From Abyssalbus ytuae (GTDB lineage Bacteria; Bacteroidota; Bacteroidia; Flavobacteriales; Flavobacteriaceae), in assembly GCF_022807975.1 (NCBI RefSeq), contig NZ_CP094358.1:4030001-4094000 (forward strand): DNA of 64,000 bases. The letters run 5' to 3'. A model generated the notes under the pieces. The model made no database searches and was not told the DNA's origin. It was given only the letters and a program-made list of their open reading frames with translations. Both the position numbers and the translations under genes were made by a program. Each line of letters begins with the position of its first letter. Within the stretch, counting starts at the first letter, position 1. This document shows positions 1-9,972 of the stretch, one piece after another.

Positions 1-624
1 TAAAATATCTTCTTTAACAACTACCAGAGTTGTACCTGCAGGGCCCATGTTTTTTTGTGCTCCTGCATAGATTAAGCCAAATTTTGAAAAATCAAGCTGG
101 CGTGAAAAAATATCTGAACTCATATCACTTACCAAAGTAACATCAGTATCAGGCACTTCTTTTATCTGGGTTCCAAAAATGGTGTTGTTAGTGGTAATGT
201 GAAAATAGTCAGCATCAGCAGGTATTGAATAACCTTTTGGTATGTAATTAAAATTAGCGTCTTTAGAAGAAGCTACTTCTACTAATTCTCCAAAAAGTTT
301 AGCTTCTTTAATAGCTTTTGATGCCCAGGTACCTGTATTGAGGTAGGCAGCTTTTCTATTTAAAAGGTTATAAGCAACACTTAAAAACTGTAAACTTGCA
401 CCTCCTTGTAAAAATAGGGCTTTATATCCTTTGTTTTCCAGTCCGAGAAGTTCCAGCACTAACGATTGAGCTTGTTCCATAACCGCAACAAAGTCTTTGC
501 TTCTGTGTGATATTTCTATTAGGGAAAGTCCTAAACCATTAAAATCTAAAACCGCCTCAGAAGCTTTTTTCATAACTTCCTGTGGTAATATACAAGGCCC
601 GGCGCTAAAGTTGTGTTTTTTCAT
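1..624 (-). CDS. serC: Phosphoserine aminotransferase SerC (N-terminal part; cut by window edge)
   Basis: PLP enzyme converting 3-phosphohydroxypyruvate and glutamate to phosphoserine in serine biosynthesis. The first 208 residues are present. The protein opens [14 protein letters not shown], the usual start of SerC, carries the LQGGASLQF phosphate-binding loop near residue 72, and has the PLP lysine in the [10 protein letters not shown] motif (about Lys191). The ATG at 622-624 is the only sensible start because the family N-terminus begins there. The C-terminal part lies left of base 1. The gene runs in the same direction as the LuxC-like reductase upstream, 85 bp away. In Bacteroidota serA usually follows serC, but it would be outside this window. 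Confidence 0.96.
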   Translation of the reverse strand, partial: MKKHNFSAGPCILPQEVMKKASEAVLDFNGLGLSLIEISHRSKDFVAVMEQAQSLVLELLGLENKGYKALFLQGGASLQFLSVAYNLLNRKAAYLNTGTWASKAIKEAKLFGELVEVASSKDANFNYIPKGYSIPADADYFHITTNNTIFGTQIKEVPDTDVTLVSDMSSDIFSRQLDFSKFGLIYAGAQKNMGPAGTTLVVVKEDIL

Positions 625-709
625 ATTTATAAAGAAGTCAGGTTTTAAAATCAGTGCAAAGGTGCTAAATTATATATTAAAATATGTTACCAACAGTATA
701 ATAATTTTG

Positions 710-1771
710 TTAAACTTCTAACAAAAACCTGATAGTATCCACCCCGTCCGCATAATCCCAAAGTTCCGGTTTTTGTGTTTGGCCAAATTTAATTTCTTCT
801 TCATCAAATCCATTGGAAACAATACATTGTATTTTATCCTTTTCTGTGTTGAATTTGTTTTTTAAAGATTCTGCATCTGTGTAATATTCATAAAAAACAG
901 TGGCTATAGGAGAGGCGTAATTTTGATCTTCCTTCAACATCAGAAAGCCGTTTTCAAGAACATTGAACAAACTCATCAAGTATACTGCCTTATTGTAATC
1001 GTAATTATTAGTGTATTTTTTTTCATTAATAATATTGTTGAATTTGTATATGGCATCAAAAAAATTATCAAAATTATAATTCAAAGGGACGAATATTTTG
1101 GAAACATTTCTACAACCCAATCCGTAGTATCTAAAAATATCTTCTCCTAATAATTCCAATTGTTCTTTGGTTTCTTCACCACTTAAAACTGCAACAGAAT
1201 TTCTGTTTTTTCTTATGATGCTTGGTTTATTTTTAAAATAATATTCGAAATAACGTGATGTGTTGTCACTGCCTGTTGCAATTACTGCATCATATTTTTC
1301 AAGTTTTTCTTCAGTAAATTTTATCTTTCCTTTAAAAGAGGGTTCTATATATTCTAAATATTTTGCCAGGTAGGGTAGAAGATATTTATCATTTGATGAT
1401 AATTTTACTATAATTGAATGGCCGGTAATTAAAACACAAATAAAATCATGAAACCCTACCATGGGTATATTTCCTGCCATTATAACTGCTACAGTTTTTG
1501 GATTTACTGTATTCAAATTATAATTAGACAGCCATTTTTTTAAATTATTTTCTTTAAGTGCAACCGACCATTGATGGAAAGCAAAGTCTAAATTTTCGTT
1601 TGTAAACCAGCCATTGTTTTCTTCAGCCAATTTTATTTGATGCTTAAACCCGGAAATAAAATCATCACTATTGTTAAAATTTGAAATATTTTCATTAGTG
1701 TTTTGTGAAAAAAGGGATAAAAATTCTCCCAGTTTAACAAAAGCTTGTATTCTGTTACCAATTTCACTCAT
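710..1771 (-). CDS. LuxC-like acyl-CoA reductase family protein
   Basis: A 353-residue protein resembling the LuxC/acyl-CoA reductase family, which is built on the aldehyde-dehydrogenase fold and reduces acyl thioesters with NADPH through a catalytic Cys. Visible features are the cofactor-binding-like stretch VAVIMAGNIPMVGFHD (about 94-109), IVKLSSND (about 121-128), IATGSDNTSRYFEYYF (about 164-179) and RYYGLGCRNVSKIFVP, with candidate nucleophile Cys220. There are no lux genes nearby, so bioluminescence is not implied. The neighbours are serC downstream and a divergent dicluster ferredoxin, an arrangement I recall as common in Bacteroidota. The physiological substrate is unknown. The start at 1771 leaves a 40-nt leader after the -7 element at 1812-1819. 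Confidence 0.8.
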   Translation of the reverse strand: MSEIGNRIQAFVKLGEFLSLFSQNTNENISNFNNSDDFISGFKHQIKLAEENNGWFTNENLDFAFHQWSVALKENNLKKWLSNYNLNTVNPKTVAVIMAGNIPMVGFHDFICVLITGHSIIVKLSSNDKYLLPYLAKYLEYIEPSFKGKIKFTEEKLEKYDAVIATGSDNTSRYFEYYFKNKPSIIRKNRNSVAVLSGEETKEQLELLGEDIFRYYGLGCRNVSKIFVPLNYNFDNFFDAIYKFNNIINEKKYTNNYDYNKAVYLMSLFNVLENGFLMLKEDQNYASPIATVFYEYYTDAESLKNKFNTEKDKIQCIVSNGFDEEEIKFGQTQKPELWDYADGVDTIRFLLEV

Positions 1772-1799
1772 TATATTTGTGTAAAATTCCTGTTGGAAT

Positions 1800-1807
1800 T
1801 ATTTTTG
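1800..1807 (+). promoter_or_regulatory. Bacteroidota -7 element for the ferredoxin gene
   Basis: Reads TATTTTTG, matching TAnnTTTG, 34 nt before the ferredoxin ATG. A second match, TATATTTG at 1772-1779, lies further upstream and could be an alternative. The two divergent promoters nearly overlap back to back. Confidence 0.45.
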
Positions 1808-1811
1808 TGCG

Positions 1812-1819
1812 CAAATTTA
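1812..1819 (-). promoter_or_regulatory. Bacteroidota -7 element for the LuxC-like reductase
   Basis: On the minus strand this reads TAAATTTG, an exact match to the Bacteroidota sigma-ABfr -7 consensus TAnnTTTG, followed by GC. It lies about 40 nt before the reductase start, within the divergent spacer shared with the ferredoxin. Confidence 0.5.
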
Positions 1820-1841
1820 CATAATTGAAAAAGAAAAAGCT

Positions 1842-2192
1842 ATGGCTATTATTATAACAGATGAATGTATTAACTGTGGAGCTTGTGAACCGGAATGCCC
1901 AAATACAGCTATTTATGAGGGTGCGGATGACTGGAGATACAGTGACGGAACTTCTTTGAAAGGTGATGTTGTTTTACCAGATGGCAAGCAGGTTGATGCA
2001 GATGAGGCCCAGGAGCCTGTAAGTGATGAAATATATTATATTGTACCTGATAAATGTACCGAATGCAAAGGGTTTCATGAAGAACCCCAGTGTGCGGCTG
2101 TTTGCCCGGTAGATTGTTGTGTGCCGGATGATGATCATGTTGAAAGTGAAGAGGAATTATTGGCTAAACAACATTTTATGCATGGAGAATAA
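1842..2192 (+). CDS. Dicluster 4Fe-4S ferredoxin
   Basis: A 116-residue soluble electron carrier. The first cluster motif is [12 protein letters not shown] (Cys10, 13, 16 and 20). The second begins CTECKG near residue 65 and, after an insertion, closes with [10 protein letters not shown], the spacing seen in 2[4Fe-4S] ferredoxins of the YfhL/Alvin type. The C-terminus is acidic. It is transcribed divergently from the LuxC-like reductase and could supply it or another reductase with electrons, but that link is inference from position only. A terminator hairpin follows the stop codon at once. Confidence 0.92.
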   Translation: MAIIITDECINCGACEPECPNTAIYEGADDWRYSDGTSLKGDVVLPDGKQVDADEAQEPVSDEIYYIVPDKCTECKGFHEEPQCAAVCPVDCCVPDDDHVESEEELLAKQHFMHGE

Positions 2193-2212
2193 ATTTTAGC
2201 GGAATAAAGATT

Positions 2213-2248
2213 TAAAAGAGCCGGAACCAAATTCCCGGCTCTTTTTTT
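2213..2248. terminator. Bidirectional rho-independent terminator
   Basis: An 8-bp stem AGAGCCGG / CCGGCTCT with a 10-nt loop at 2217-2242, preceded by A residues and followed by seven T residues. It sits between the convergent ferredoxin and TonB receptor genes and can serve both strands. Confidence 0.85.
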
Positions 2249-2258
2249 AGATTTTCTA

Positions 2259-4958
2259 TTAAAAGCTAACATTTAACCTGGCATAGTAATAGGCTCCGCC
2301 AAATCCCATTTGTACTGAATCCCAGTAACCACCTGCTTCTGTCCAATCATCCTGCTGGTCAGGATAAACATTGAACAGGTTATTACTGCCAATATTCAGT
2401 TTTAGGTTATCGGAAAATTTAAATCCTAAGTTAAGATCGGTTACTATTTTAGGGTCATATCTGTCCACAGCACCTTCCAGTAATGCAGCATAAGAAGAAT
2501 AGTTTAAATCTGATGGGTTTTCGTACACTTGAAAATCCAGAAGTTCAATTTCACTAAACCTTGTGATTCCGATAGCTACATCAAACCAATTTTTTTCATA
2601 ATTAACATTAAGGGTTAGTTTGCTTCGCGGAGCAGACGCCAGTAAGAAAGCTTTGTCTCTTTCTCCAAAGAATGTTTGTTCATCTAAGTCGCCATTCTTC
2701 ACATCGGTTATATACATGTTGTTGATATTCCCGACAAAAGAAGCTCCTATAGAACCGTTATCAATGGCTTTTCGCCAGGATACCACCATGTCAAGGCCAG
2801 TGGTTTCAGTATCAACACCGTTAGCGAAAAACTGTGCAGCTTCTACATTGGGTATTGAAGGTGCATCAAAATTTCCGGTTAACACAATCCTGTCTTTTAC
2901 ATTAATCAAGTACCCATCTACAGTAGCTGTGAATTCACCAAAATTGGCAGTAAACCCTACCGCTGCATTAAATGCTTTTTCCTCTTTAAGCGGACCAATA
3001 CCAAAGGATGCAGTTACGGGGCTATTGTTTGGGGATAAAAGAGATTCGAGAGCCTCCCCTCCAACAAAGTTTGTAAATTTTAAATTGTAATATATCTGCG
3101 CAAGGGAAGGAGCCCTGAAGCCAGTACTCACAGATCCTCTTAAATTTATATTGTCAGAAGCTTTAATTCTTGTTGCAAGTTTACCATTTATTGTGCTTCC
3201 GAAATCGCTGTAATTTTCAAACCTTGCAGCCGCACTTAAAAGGAGACTTTCCGTAAGGTCAAACTCAGCATCGGTGTATAATGATAAATTTGTCCTGCTT
3301 CTGTCTACCTCATTTGCGGGACCGTATCCGGGAAAACCCTGTGAACCACCCGGCCGGGGGTCACCTGTCACAGGATCTACAGGTTGTTGCTGATTGGCAG
3401 GATCGGTAATAAGAATTCCATTTTCGTCATATATTCCCCAGGAAGTTTCTTCTCCTGCAAAAATTATAAAGTTTTCTGTTCTGTATTCTGCACCAAAAGC
3501 AAGGTTCATTCCTTCCAGTACATCATCATAATATTTTGAAACGTCTAGATTTATTGTATTCTGGCTCAGGCTATGACCTCCTGCATCAAAATCGGTAGGA
3601 GAGACTTCTTCCAGCGAAGCGTTCAATGTACCTTTTATGAAATAATGAAAGTTATTTTTCCCATATGTATTACTAATATCAATTTTCCATCCACTGGAAG
3701 TTTCGGTCCTGAAACCTGCAGCAATAGAGTTGTCTGTAATATTAGAAGTGATTCGGGGAGTAAAACCATCGGGATAAATACTTATTACATTTCGTGCTGT
3801 AGGATTATTCCTTGTGAATGCGAAAGCATCGGTATCCCTGTAGTTTCGTCCTCCGAATGCATAGAAGCTTGATTTTTCAGAAACAGGAATCATTATATTA
3901 CCAAAGAAATTAAAACCGTCTATGGCAGCTTCACCAAAACCTTTTCTAAAATCGAAGGCAGGACGTAAAGTTTTGTTTTTGCTTAAGAATTCTGCAGAAA
4001 AATTGGCATAACCGTTTTCGCCTATGGCAAGGCCATAATTGGTCATTATTTTTACAGAACCTCCGTCAAAGTCTTTATCCTTGCCAATCTGATTACCATC
4101 TTTTTCAGTGTCTAACCTAAATCCATCGGTATTCCAAACCCCATAATCATCTTCCTGAAAAGCGCTGATGTCTACATCGGCGTTGGCATTATAAAACCCA
4201 TAACTTACAGATCCTGTAAAAGTATCGACATTATCTTTTAAAACTATATTTATAACTCCGGCAATTGCATCGGAACCGTATTGTGCTGAGGCTCCATCCC
4301 TAAGAACTTCTATACGTTTAATTGCGGATGACGGGATGGCATTTAAATCAGTTCCCGTGTTACCACGTCCACGGGTACCGAAAATATTTATTAAAGATGA
4401 CTGATGTCTTCTCTTTCCATTTATAAGTACCAGGGTTTGGTCCGGGCCTAATCCTCTCAAAGAAGCCGGATCAATGTGGTCGGCTCCGTCCGATCCCGAT
4501 TGTTTGTTGGCGTTAAATGAAGGAGCAGCATATTGAAGTAATTCATTAACTTCCACTTTTCCAATTTGAGTAGCTACTTCCTGTATATCAATTACATCAA
4601 TCGCAACGGGAGTGTCTACAGCTGTTCTTTTAGGGCTACGGGATCCAACAATTTGTATTTCGTCTAATATTAAACCTTCTGTAAGGATAACATTTATAAT
4701 TTGTTGACCGGAGACTTCCACTTCTGTAGTTGTAAAACCAATGTAACTAAACACTAAGGTTGCATCATTTTTGACTGAAATGGAATATTTTCCGTCAAAG
4801 TCTGAAGTCGTTCCATTGGAAGTTCCCTTTTCAATAATATTTACCCCCACCAGGGGTTGCCCTTCCTCATCGGTAATTGTTCCTGCAATTTGTAACTGGG
4901 AAAAAATTAAAGAAGTGTGAAAAAAAAATGTAATGGTTAAAATGAGAAAATTTTTCAT
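2259..4958 (-). CDS. TonB-dependent outer-membrane receptor
   Basis: An 899-residue ligand-gated outer-membrane transporter energised by TonB. In order it has a signal peptide (about 1-20), a carboxypeptidase-regulatory-like domain (about 22-100, with GTSNGTTSDFDGKYSI), a plug domain (about 105-240, with LRGLGPDQTLVLINGKRRH and AIAGVINIVLK), and a C-terminal beta-barrel ending in an aromatic strand, YYYARLNVSF. This is the iron-complex/cobalamin receptor layout rather than a SusC, and no SusD partner lies nearby. The substrate cannot be read from sequence. It stands alone between terminators, so it is probably monocistronic. Confidence 0.93.
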   Translation of the reverse strand: MKNFLILTITFFFHTSLIFSQLQIAGTITDEEGQPLVGVNIIEKGTSNGTTSDFDGKYSISVKNDATLVFSYIGFTTTEVEVSGQQIINVILTEGLILDEIQIVGSRSPKRTAVDTPVAIDVIDIQEVATQIGKVEVNELLQYAAPSFNANKQSGSDGADHIDPASLRGLGPDQTLVLINGKRRHQSSLINIFGTRGRGNTGTDLNAIPSSAIKRIEVLRDGASAQYGSDAIAGVINIVLKDNVDTFTGSVSYGFYNANADVDISAFQEDDYGVWNTDGFRLDTEKDGNQIGKDKDFDGGSVKIMTNYGLAIGENGYANFSAEFLSKNKTLRPAFDFRKGFGEAAIDGFNFFGNIMIPVSEKSSFYAFGGRNYRDTDAFAFTRNNPTARNVISIYPDGFTPRITSNITDNSIAAGFRTETSSGWKIDISNTYGKNNFHYFIKGTLNASLEEVSPTDFDAGGHSLSQNTINLDVSKYYDDVLEGMNLAFGAEYRTENFIIFAGEETSWGIYDENGILITDPANQQQPVDPVTGDPRPGGSQGFPGYGPANEVDRSRTNLSLYTDAEFDLTESLLLSAAARFENYSDFGSTINGKLATRIKASDNINLRGSVSTGFRAPSLAQIYYNLKFTNFVGGEALESLLSPNNSPVTASFGIGPLKEEKAFNAAVGFTANFGEFTATVDGYLINVKDRIVLTGNFDAPSIPNVEAAQFFANGVDTETTGLDMVVSWRKAIDNGSIGASFVGNINNMYITDVKNGDLDEQTFFGERDKAFLLASAPRSKLTLNVNYEKNWFDVAIGITRFSEIELLDFQVYENPSDLNYSSYAALLEGAVDRYDPKIVTDLNLGFKFSDNLKLNIGSNNLFNVYPDQQDDWTEAGGYWDSVQMGFGGAYYYARLNVSF

Positions 4959-5056
4959 AGAGTTTTGAATTAGTAAGATTATTTCTTATAAAAATAAGTA
5001 TAAATTCTTGTTAATTTAACATTAAGCTTTTATAGGCTTATTTTTTATGAAAATGG

Positions 5057-5064
5057 TATATTTG
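5057..5064 (+). promoter_or_regulatory. Bacteroidota -7 element for ychF
   Basis: TATATTTG matches TAnnTTTG exactly and ends 21 nt before the ychF ATG, giving a short leader. Confidence 0.6.
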
Positions 5065-5085
5065 CCCCTCAAAAATTAATATTTT

Positions 5086-6177
5086 ATGAAAGCAGGTATC
5101 GTAGGATTACCAAATGTTGGAAAATCAACGTTATTTAATTGTCTCTCTAATGCAAAAGCCCAGAGCGCCAATTTTCCTTTTTGTACTATTGAGCCCAATT
5201 TAGGGGTGGTAAATGTTCCGGATGCAAGACTTGAAAAACTGGAAGAACTTGTGAATCCGGAAAGGGTAGTTCCTGCTACTGTTGAAATTGTAGATATAGC
5301 GGGTTTGGTAAGAGGAGCGAGTAAAGGAGAAGGACTTGGCAACCAGTTTTTAGGTAATATAAGGGAGTGTAATGCAATTATTCATGTATTACGCTGTTTT
5401 GATAATGACAATATTGTTCACGTAGACGGGAGTGTAAACCCTATTCGTGATAAAGAAACGATAGATATCGAATTGCAGTTAAAAGACCTTGAAACTGTAG
5501 AAAAAAGATTGGAAAAAGTAAATAGGTCTGCAAAATCGGGTGATAAAGAAGCAATCAAAGAACAGGAGTTGTTAAATAAGTTTAAAACTTCTTTGGAAAG
5601 TGGAATATCGGCACGTGCAGTGGATTTAAATGAAGACGAAATGGAGTTTATGAAAAGTTTTCAGTTACTTACATCAAAACCCATACTTTATGTGTGTAAT
5701 GTTGATGAAGCCTCTGCAAAAACAGGAAATAAATATGTAGAACAAGTTAAGGAAGCCGTTAAAGATGAAAATGCAGAGATAATTGTGCTGGCAGTAGCTA
5801 CTGAAGCTGATATTGCTGAACTGGAAAGCTATGAAGAGAGACAAATGTTTTTGGAAGATATAGGACTTGACGAAGCCGGAGTGGCTAAACTCATAAGAGC
5901 AGCATATAAACTCCTTAACCTTCAAACGTACTTTACAGCTGGAGTGAAAGAGGTACGTGCCTGGACAATTCCAATAGGCTCTACGGCACCACAGGCAGCC
6001 GGGGTAATTCACACCGATTTTGAAAAAGGTTTTATCCGGGCAGAGGTTATAAGTTATACTGATTATGTTAATTATGGCACTGAATTTAAAGTGAAAGAAG
6101 CTGGTAAAATGAGAGTGGAAGGAAAAGAATACATTGTTAAAGATGGCGATGTAATGCACTTCAGGTTTAACGTATAA
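5086..6177 (+). CDS. ychF: Redox-regulated ATPase YchF
   Basis: A 363-residue universally conserved P-loop NTPase of the Obg-related group that binds ribosomes and prefers ATP over GTP. The P-loop is [12 protein letters not shown] (residues 6-17), the G3-like motif [20 protein letters not shown] starts near 68, and the non-canonical NVDE replaces NKxD near 200, which explains the relaxed base specificity known for the family. A helical coiled-coil segment lies at about 125-190 and a TGS domain at about 275-363. The length is typical. It is probably monocistronic, with a strong terminator downstream. Confidence 0.97.
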   Translation: MKAGIVGLPNVGKSTLFNCLSNAKAQSANFPFCTIEPNLGVVNVPDARLEKLEELVNPERVVPATVEIVDIAGLVRGASKGEGLGNQFLGNIRECNAIIHVLRCFDNDNIVHVDGSVNPIRDKETIDIELQLKDLETVEKRLEKVNRSAKSGDKEAIKEQELLNKFKTSLESGISARAVDLNEDEMEFMKSFQLLTSKPILYVCNVDEASAKTGNKYVEQVKEAVKDENAEIIVLAVATEADIAELESYEERQMFLEDIGLDEAGVAKLIRAAYKLLNLQTYFTAGVKEVRAWTIPIGSTAPQAAGVIHTDFEKGFIRAEVISYTDYVNYGTEFKVKEAGKMRVEGKEYIVKDGDVMHFRFNV

Positions 6178-6201
6178 GCCAAATGATATATTTATGTATT
6201 A

Positions 6202-6240
6202 TAAAAACACTTTGTTTAAATTTAAACAAAGTGTTTTATT
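6202..6240 (+). terminator. Long perfect terminator hairpin after ychF
   Basis: Perfect inverted repeat with 17-bp arms, left arm 6204-6220 starting AAAACACTTTG and right arm 6221-6237, followed by T-rich sequence. It lies 24 nt after the ychF stop codon. The AT-rich centre probably forms a small loop in RNA. Confidence 0.8.
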
Positions 6241-6304
6241 TTTATGTAATATTTGTTTTTGCTTGTAGGGCCCTCAGATAATCTGTAGTTTAGATAAAAA
6301 ATTA

Positions 6305-6943
6305 ATGATGAAAACAACCAGATCAAAAATAAAGAGGGCGCCCAAAAGAGCTCAATATGATAAAGAATCAATTTATAAAATACTCGATAGCGATTTTCTT
6401 TGCCATGTAGGTATTATTCATAATGATCATCCGGTTGTAATCCCTACTTTATATGGGAGGAAAGATGATTGTATTTATATTCATGGAGCTTCGGTAAGTC
6501 GTTTGATTACAGAAATTGAAAAAGGTATTGAGGTTTGTATTTCAATAGCTAATGTTAAAGGCCTGGTTTTGGCACGTTCTGCATTTCATCATTCGGCAAA
6601 TTATGAATCAGTGGTAATTTTTGGAAAAGGAGAACTGGTTAGCGAAGAAGAAAAAAATAAAGCTTTGAAAGTGATTTCCGATCAAATACTTGTGGGAAGA
6701 TGGGAAGAAGTGAGGGAACCTTCGGATAAAGAACTGAAAGCAACCAAAGTAATCAAAATACAGATTGAAGAGGTATCGGCTAAAGTAAGAACGGGTGACC
6801 CTGTAGACGATACTGAAGATTATGAATTAGATATTTGGGCAGGAGTTCTTCCCGTTGAAAAAAAATTTGGGAATCCTGTTAATGATTCTAAACTGAAAAG
6901 AAATATAGAGGTTTCGCACAGTGTCAAAAAAGCTATAAGTTAG
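6305..6943 (+). CDS. Pyridoxamine 5'-phosphate oxidase family flavoprotein
   Basis: A 212-residue protein of the FMN-binding split-barrel family. Visible features are the N-terminal helix YDKESIYKILDSDFLCHVG, a strand pair HPVVIPTLYGRKDDCIYIHG (about 42-61), and HHSANYESVVIFGKGE (about 97-112), which matches the nitroimidazole-reductase-like/PNPOx-like subgroup more than true PdxH. Cofactor could be FMN or a haem, and the substrate is unknown. Two ATGs in a row (6305 and 6308) make the exact start ambiguous by one codon. It precedes an EamA transporter on the same strand after 69 bp. Confidence 0.8.
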   Translation: MMKTTRSKIKRAPKRAQYDKESIYKILDSDFLCHVGIIHNDHPVVIPTLYGRKDDCIYIHGASVSRLITEIEKGIEVCISIANVKGLVLARSAFHHSANYESVVIFGKGELVSEEEKNKALKVISDQILVGRWEEVREPSDKELKATKVIKIQIEEVSAKVRTGDPVDDTEDYELDIWAGVLPVEKKFGNPVNDSKLKRNIEVSHSVKKAIS

Positions 6944-7012
6944 CTGTATTGGGAATCGTAATTTAAAAAAGGATAGAGGTTACTTCATAAAAAATCATAC
7001 TACGTTTATGGT

Positions 7013-7906
7013 ATGAGTAAATCAACCAGCAAACTTTTTATAATATTAACTGGCGTTTTAGGAATTGTTTTATTCTCTGCCAAAGCAGTAATGGTAAAAC
7101 TTGCCTATAATTATAATGTATCCACGGTAAATTTACTGTTGTTCCGTATGATATTTTCTTTACCTTTTTATGTGTTGATGGCAATTTTATATAAACCTGA
7201 CCGTACTGTTTACATAGAAAAGAAAAATTATCTCAGTTTGTTCTTTTTTGGATTTATAGGTTATTATTTAGCTAGTTTTTTTGATTTTTTAGGTTTACAA
7301 TATATTAAAGCAAGTCTTGAACGAATAATACTATTTATATATCCCACTATAGTAATTGTTCTTTCCTGTTTATTTCTTAAAAAGAGAATTAAAAAAATTC
7401 AAATAGTTGCCATTATACTCACATATGTTGGGGTAGTACTGGCTTCCTGGGGTGATTTTTCGGTTCAGGGAAATGAGTTTGCTACTGGAGCCTTGCTTAT
7501 TTTTTTAAGTGCTTTAACCTATGCGTCATACCTGGTTGGTAGCGATTGGCTTATCCCAAAATTTGGAGTGATCACTTTTACATCTTATGCTATGATTGTA
7601 TCTTGCTGTTGTGTGATTATTCACTATTTAATTTTTGAAAGAACACAGTTGTTAAATTATCATCAAAACGTGTATTTTTTGGGTCTTGGAATGGCGTTTT
7701 TATCAACAGTTATTCCATCTTATCTGGTTTCATATGCCATCAAAAAAATTGGGGCAGCCGATTTTTCAATATTGGGAAGTTTAGGACCTATTTCAACTAT
7801 AATTTTAGCTAATATTTTTTTGGGAGAGGAAATATCTTTACTTCAATTTTTGGGTACACTTGTTGTAATTTTGGGAATTGTAATTATTTCAAAAAGTAAA
7901 AAATAG
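7013..7906 (+). CDS. EamA/DMT-superfamily inner-membrane transporter
   Basis: A 297-residue, ten-helix drug/metabolite transporter made of two EamA repeats of about 140 residues. The repeats end in similar sequences, IVAIILTYVGVVLASWG and LQFLGTLVVILGIVIIS, as expected for the internal duplication. Positive residues cluster after helix ends. Substrate cannot be told from sequence; family members export amino acids, metabolites or drugs. The gene follows the PNPOx-like gene and precedes parE by about 110 bp, without obvious functional linkage. Confidence 0.88.
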   Translation: MSKSTSKLFIILTGVLGIVLFSAKAVMVKLAYNYNVSTVNLLLFRMIFSLPFYVLMAILYKPDRTVYIEKKNYLSLFFFGFIGYYLASFFDFLGLQYIKASLERIILFIYPTIVIVLSCLFLKKRIKKIQIVAIILTYVGVVLASWGDFSVQGNEFATGALLIFLSALTYASYLVGSDWLIPKFGVITFTSYAMIVSCCCVIIHYLIFERTQLLNYHQNVYFLGLGMAFLSTVIPSYLVSYAIKKIGAADFSILGSLGPISTIILANIFLGEEISLLQFLGTLVVILGIVIISKSKK

Positions 7907-8015
7907 ATAATCAGGTTCTTAACAATAGTTTTAATATTGTTGTTAATTACTTTAATTATGCTGTATTTTATTTTTTATAGTTATACGTTATATTAGCAAA
8001 AAAGCAGATAATTTC

Positions 8016-9878
8016 ATGTCACAACAAGCACAGTATACTGAGGATAATATACGATCTCTTGACTGGAAGGAGCATATCCGTATGCGGCCGGGTATGTATA
8101 TAGGAAAGCTGGGAGACGGATCTTCGGCAGATGACGGTATTTATATTCTTTTAAAAGAAGTATTGGATAACTGTATTGATGAGTTTGTAATGGGTGCAGG
8201 TAAAACCATTGAAATAGCAGTACAGGATAATAAAGTTACAGTTCGCGATTATGGGCGGGGCATTCCGCTTGGAAAAGTGGTGGATGTTGTTTCCAAAATG
8301 AACACGGGAGGTAAATATGATACACGGGCATTTAAAAAATCGGTAGGTCTTAATGGAGTAGGTACCAAAGCTGTGAATGCACTTTCTACTTATTTTCGGG
8401 TAGAGTCAACGCGAGAAGGAAAGGCTAAATCGGCAGAGTTTGAACAAGGAAACCTGGTGAAAGAAGAAGAACTTGTAGAAACTTCCCGAAGAAGAGGTAC
8501 GAAAGTGTCTTTTATCCCTGATGAATCTATTTTTAAGCATTATAAATTCAGAAGTGAATATATTGAGAAAATGCTCAAAAATTATGTGTATCTCAATCCC
8601 GGGCTTACCATAGTTTTTAATGGAGAAAAATTTTACTCTGAAAACGGTTTAAAAGATTTATTGGAAGACACCACCAATGTAGACGATATGTTGTATCCTA
8701 TTATTCACTTAAAAGGGAATGATATCGAAATAGCATTAACCCATAGCAAATCTCAATATAGCGAAGAGTACCACTCTTTTGTTAACGGACAACATACTAC
8801 TCAGGGAGGAACACATCTTGCTGCTTTTAGAGAAGCTATTGTAAAAACCATACGAGACTTTTACGGGAAAAGTTATGATGCTTCCGATGTAAGAAAATCG
8901 ATTATAGGGGCTATTTCCATAAAAGTAATGGAGCCGGTTTTTGAAAGCCAGACAAAAACAAAACTGGGTTCTACCGATATGGGTGGCGATTTGCCTACCG
9001 TAAGAACTTATATAAACGATTTTGTTGGAACACAACTTGATAATTTTTTGCATAAAAATCCCGAAATAGCAGAAAAAATACAACGTAAAATTTTACAGGC
9101 CGAAAGAGAACGAAAAGAATTATCGGGAATAAGAAAATTAGCTAAAGAAAGAGCCAAAAAAGCAAGTCTTCACAATAAGAAATTGAGGGATTGCAGAGCG
9201 CATTTAGGAGATATGAAAAATGACAGGCGCCTGGAAACAACCCTTTTTATCACCGAGGGAGATTCAGCTTCAGGATCTATCACCAAGTCAAGAGATGTTA
9301 ATACTCAGGCGGTTTTCAGTCTCAGGGGCAAGCCCTTGAATACTTACGGAATGTCTAAAAAAATTGTGTATGAGAATGAAGAATTCAATTTATTGCAGGC
9401 AGCTTTAAATATAGAAGAATCTCTTGAAGATTTAAGGTATAACAATATTGTAATTGCTACTGATGCCGACGTGGACGGAATGCACATACGCTTACTTTTA
9501 ATCACCTTCTTTTTACAGTTTTTTCCTGAACTTATTAAAGAAGGCCACCTTTATATTTTGCAAACACCTTTATTTCGGGTACGGAATAAAAAAGAAACTA
9601 TCTATTGCTATAGTGAAGCAGAAAGGATTGCCGCTATAGAAAAATTAAAAGGAAAACCCGAAATTACACGGTTTAAAGGGTTGGGGGAAATATCACCGGA
9701 TGAATTTAAGTTTTTTATCGGCGATGATATTAGGTTAGACCCTGTGATGTTAGATAAAACAATGTCTATTGAAGAATTGCTCCAGTTTTACATGGGAAAA
9801 AACACTCCTGACAGACAAGAGTTTATAATAAACAATCTAAAAGTTGAAATGGATGTAGTAGAGGAAAAAGAGGTTTAA
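8016..9878 (+). CDS. parE: DNA topoisomerase IV subunit B
   Basis: ATPase subunit of topoisomerase IV, which decatenates daughter chromosomes. The GHKL ATPase starts with [10 protein letters not shown] (about 24-33), followed by EVLDNCIDE and GRGIPLG. The transducer domain is in the middle. The TOPRIM domain has [12 protein letters not shown] (about 410-421) with the metal-binding Glu, and [14 protein letters not shown] (about 484-497). The length of 620 fits ParE rather than the longer GyrB. parC follows 94 bp downstream, confirming the pair. Confidence 0.95.
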   Translation: MSQQAQYTEDNIRSLDWKEHIRMRPGMYIGKLGDGSSADDGIYILLKEVLDNCIDEFVMGAGKTIEIAVQDNKVTVRDYGRGIPLGKVVDVVSKMNTGGKYDTRAFKKSVGLNGVGTKAVNALSTYFRVESTREGKAKSAEFEQGNLVKEEELVETSRRRGTKVSFIPDESIFKHYKFRSEYIEKMLKNYVYLNPGLTIVFNGEKFYSENGLKDLLEDTTNVDDMLYPIIHLKGNDIEIALTHSKSQYSEEYHSFVNGQHTTQGGTHLAAFREAIVKTIRDFYGKSYDASDVRKSIIGAISIKVMEPVFESQTKTKLGSTDMGGDLPTVRTYINDFVGTQLDNFLHKNPEIAEKIQRKILQAERERKELSGIRKLAKERAKKASLHNKKLRDCRAHLGDMKNDRRLETTLFITEGDSASGSITKSRDVNTQAVFSLRGKPLNTYGMSKKIVYENEEFNLLQAALNIEESLEDLRYNNIVIATDADVDGMHIRLLLITFFLQFFPELIKEGHLYILQTPLFRVRNKKETIYCYSEAERIAAIEKLKGKPEITRFKGLGEISPDEFKFFIGDDIRLDPVMLDKTMSIEELLQFYMGKNTPDRQEFIINNLKVEMDVVEEKEV

Positions 9879-9972
9879 TTTTACAAATATTCTTTAAGCA
9901 TGACTTATACAGCCAGCAGCCCTAGCTAATAAATATTTAAAGTATTAACCTGCTAAAAAAACAGATCCTTCT

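Noticed and set aside
710-1771. Bioluminescence (lux) function
   Set aside because: Only the LuxC-like reductase is present; there is no luciferase or LuxD/LuxE nearby.
2259-4958. SusC/SusD polysaccharide utilisation locus
   Set aside because: The receptor lacks a SusD partner and any glycoside hydrolase neighbours, and it is of the iron/cobalamin-type layout.
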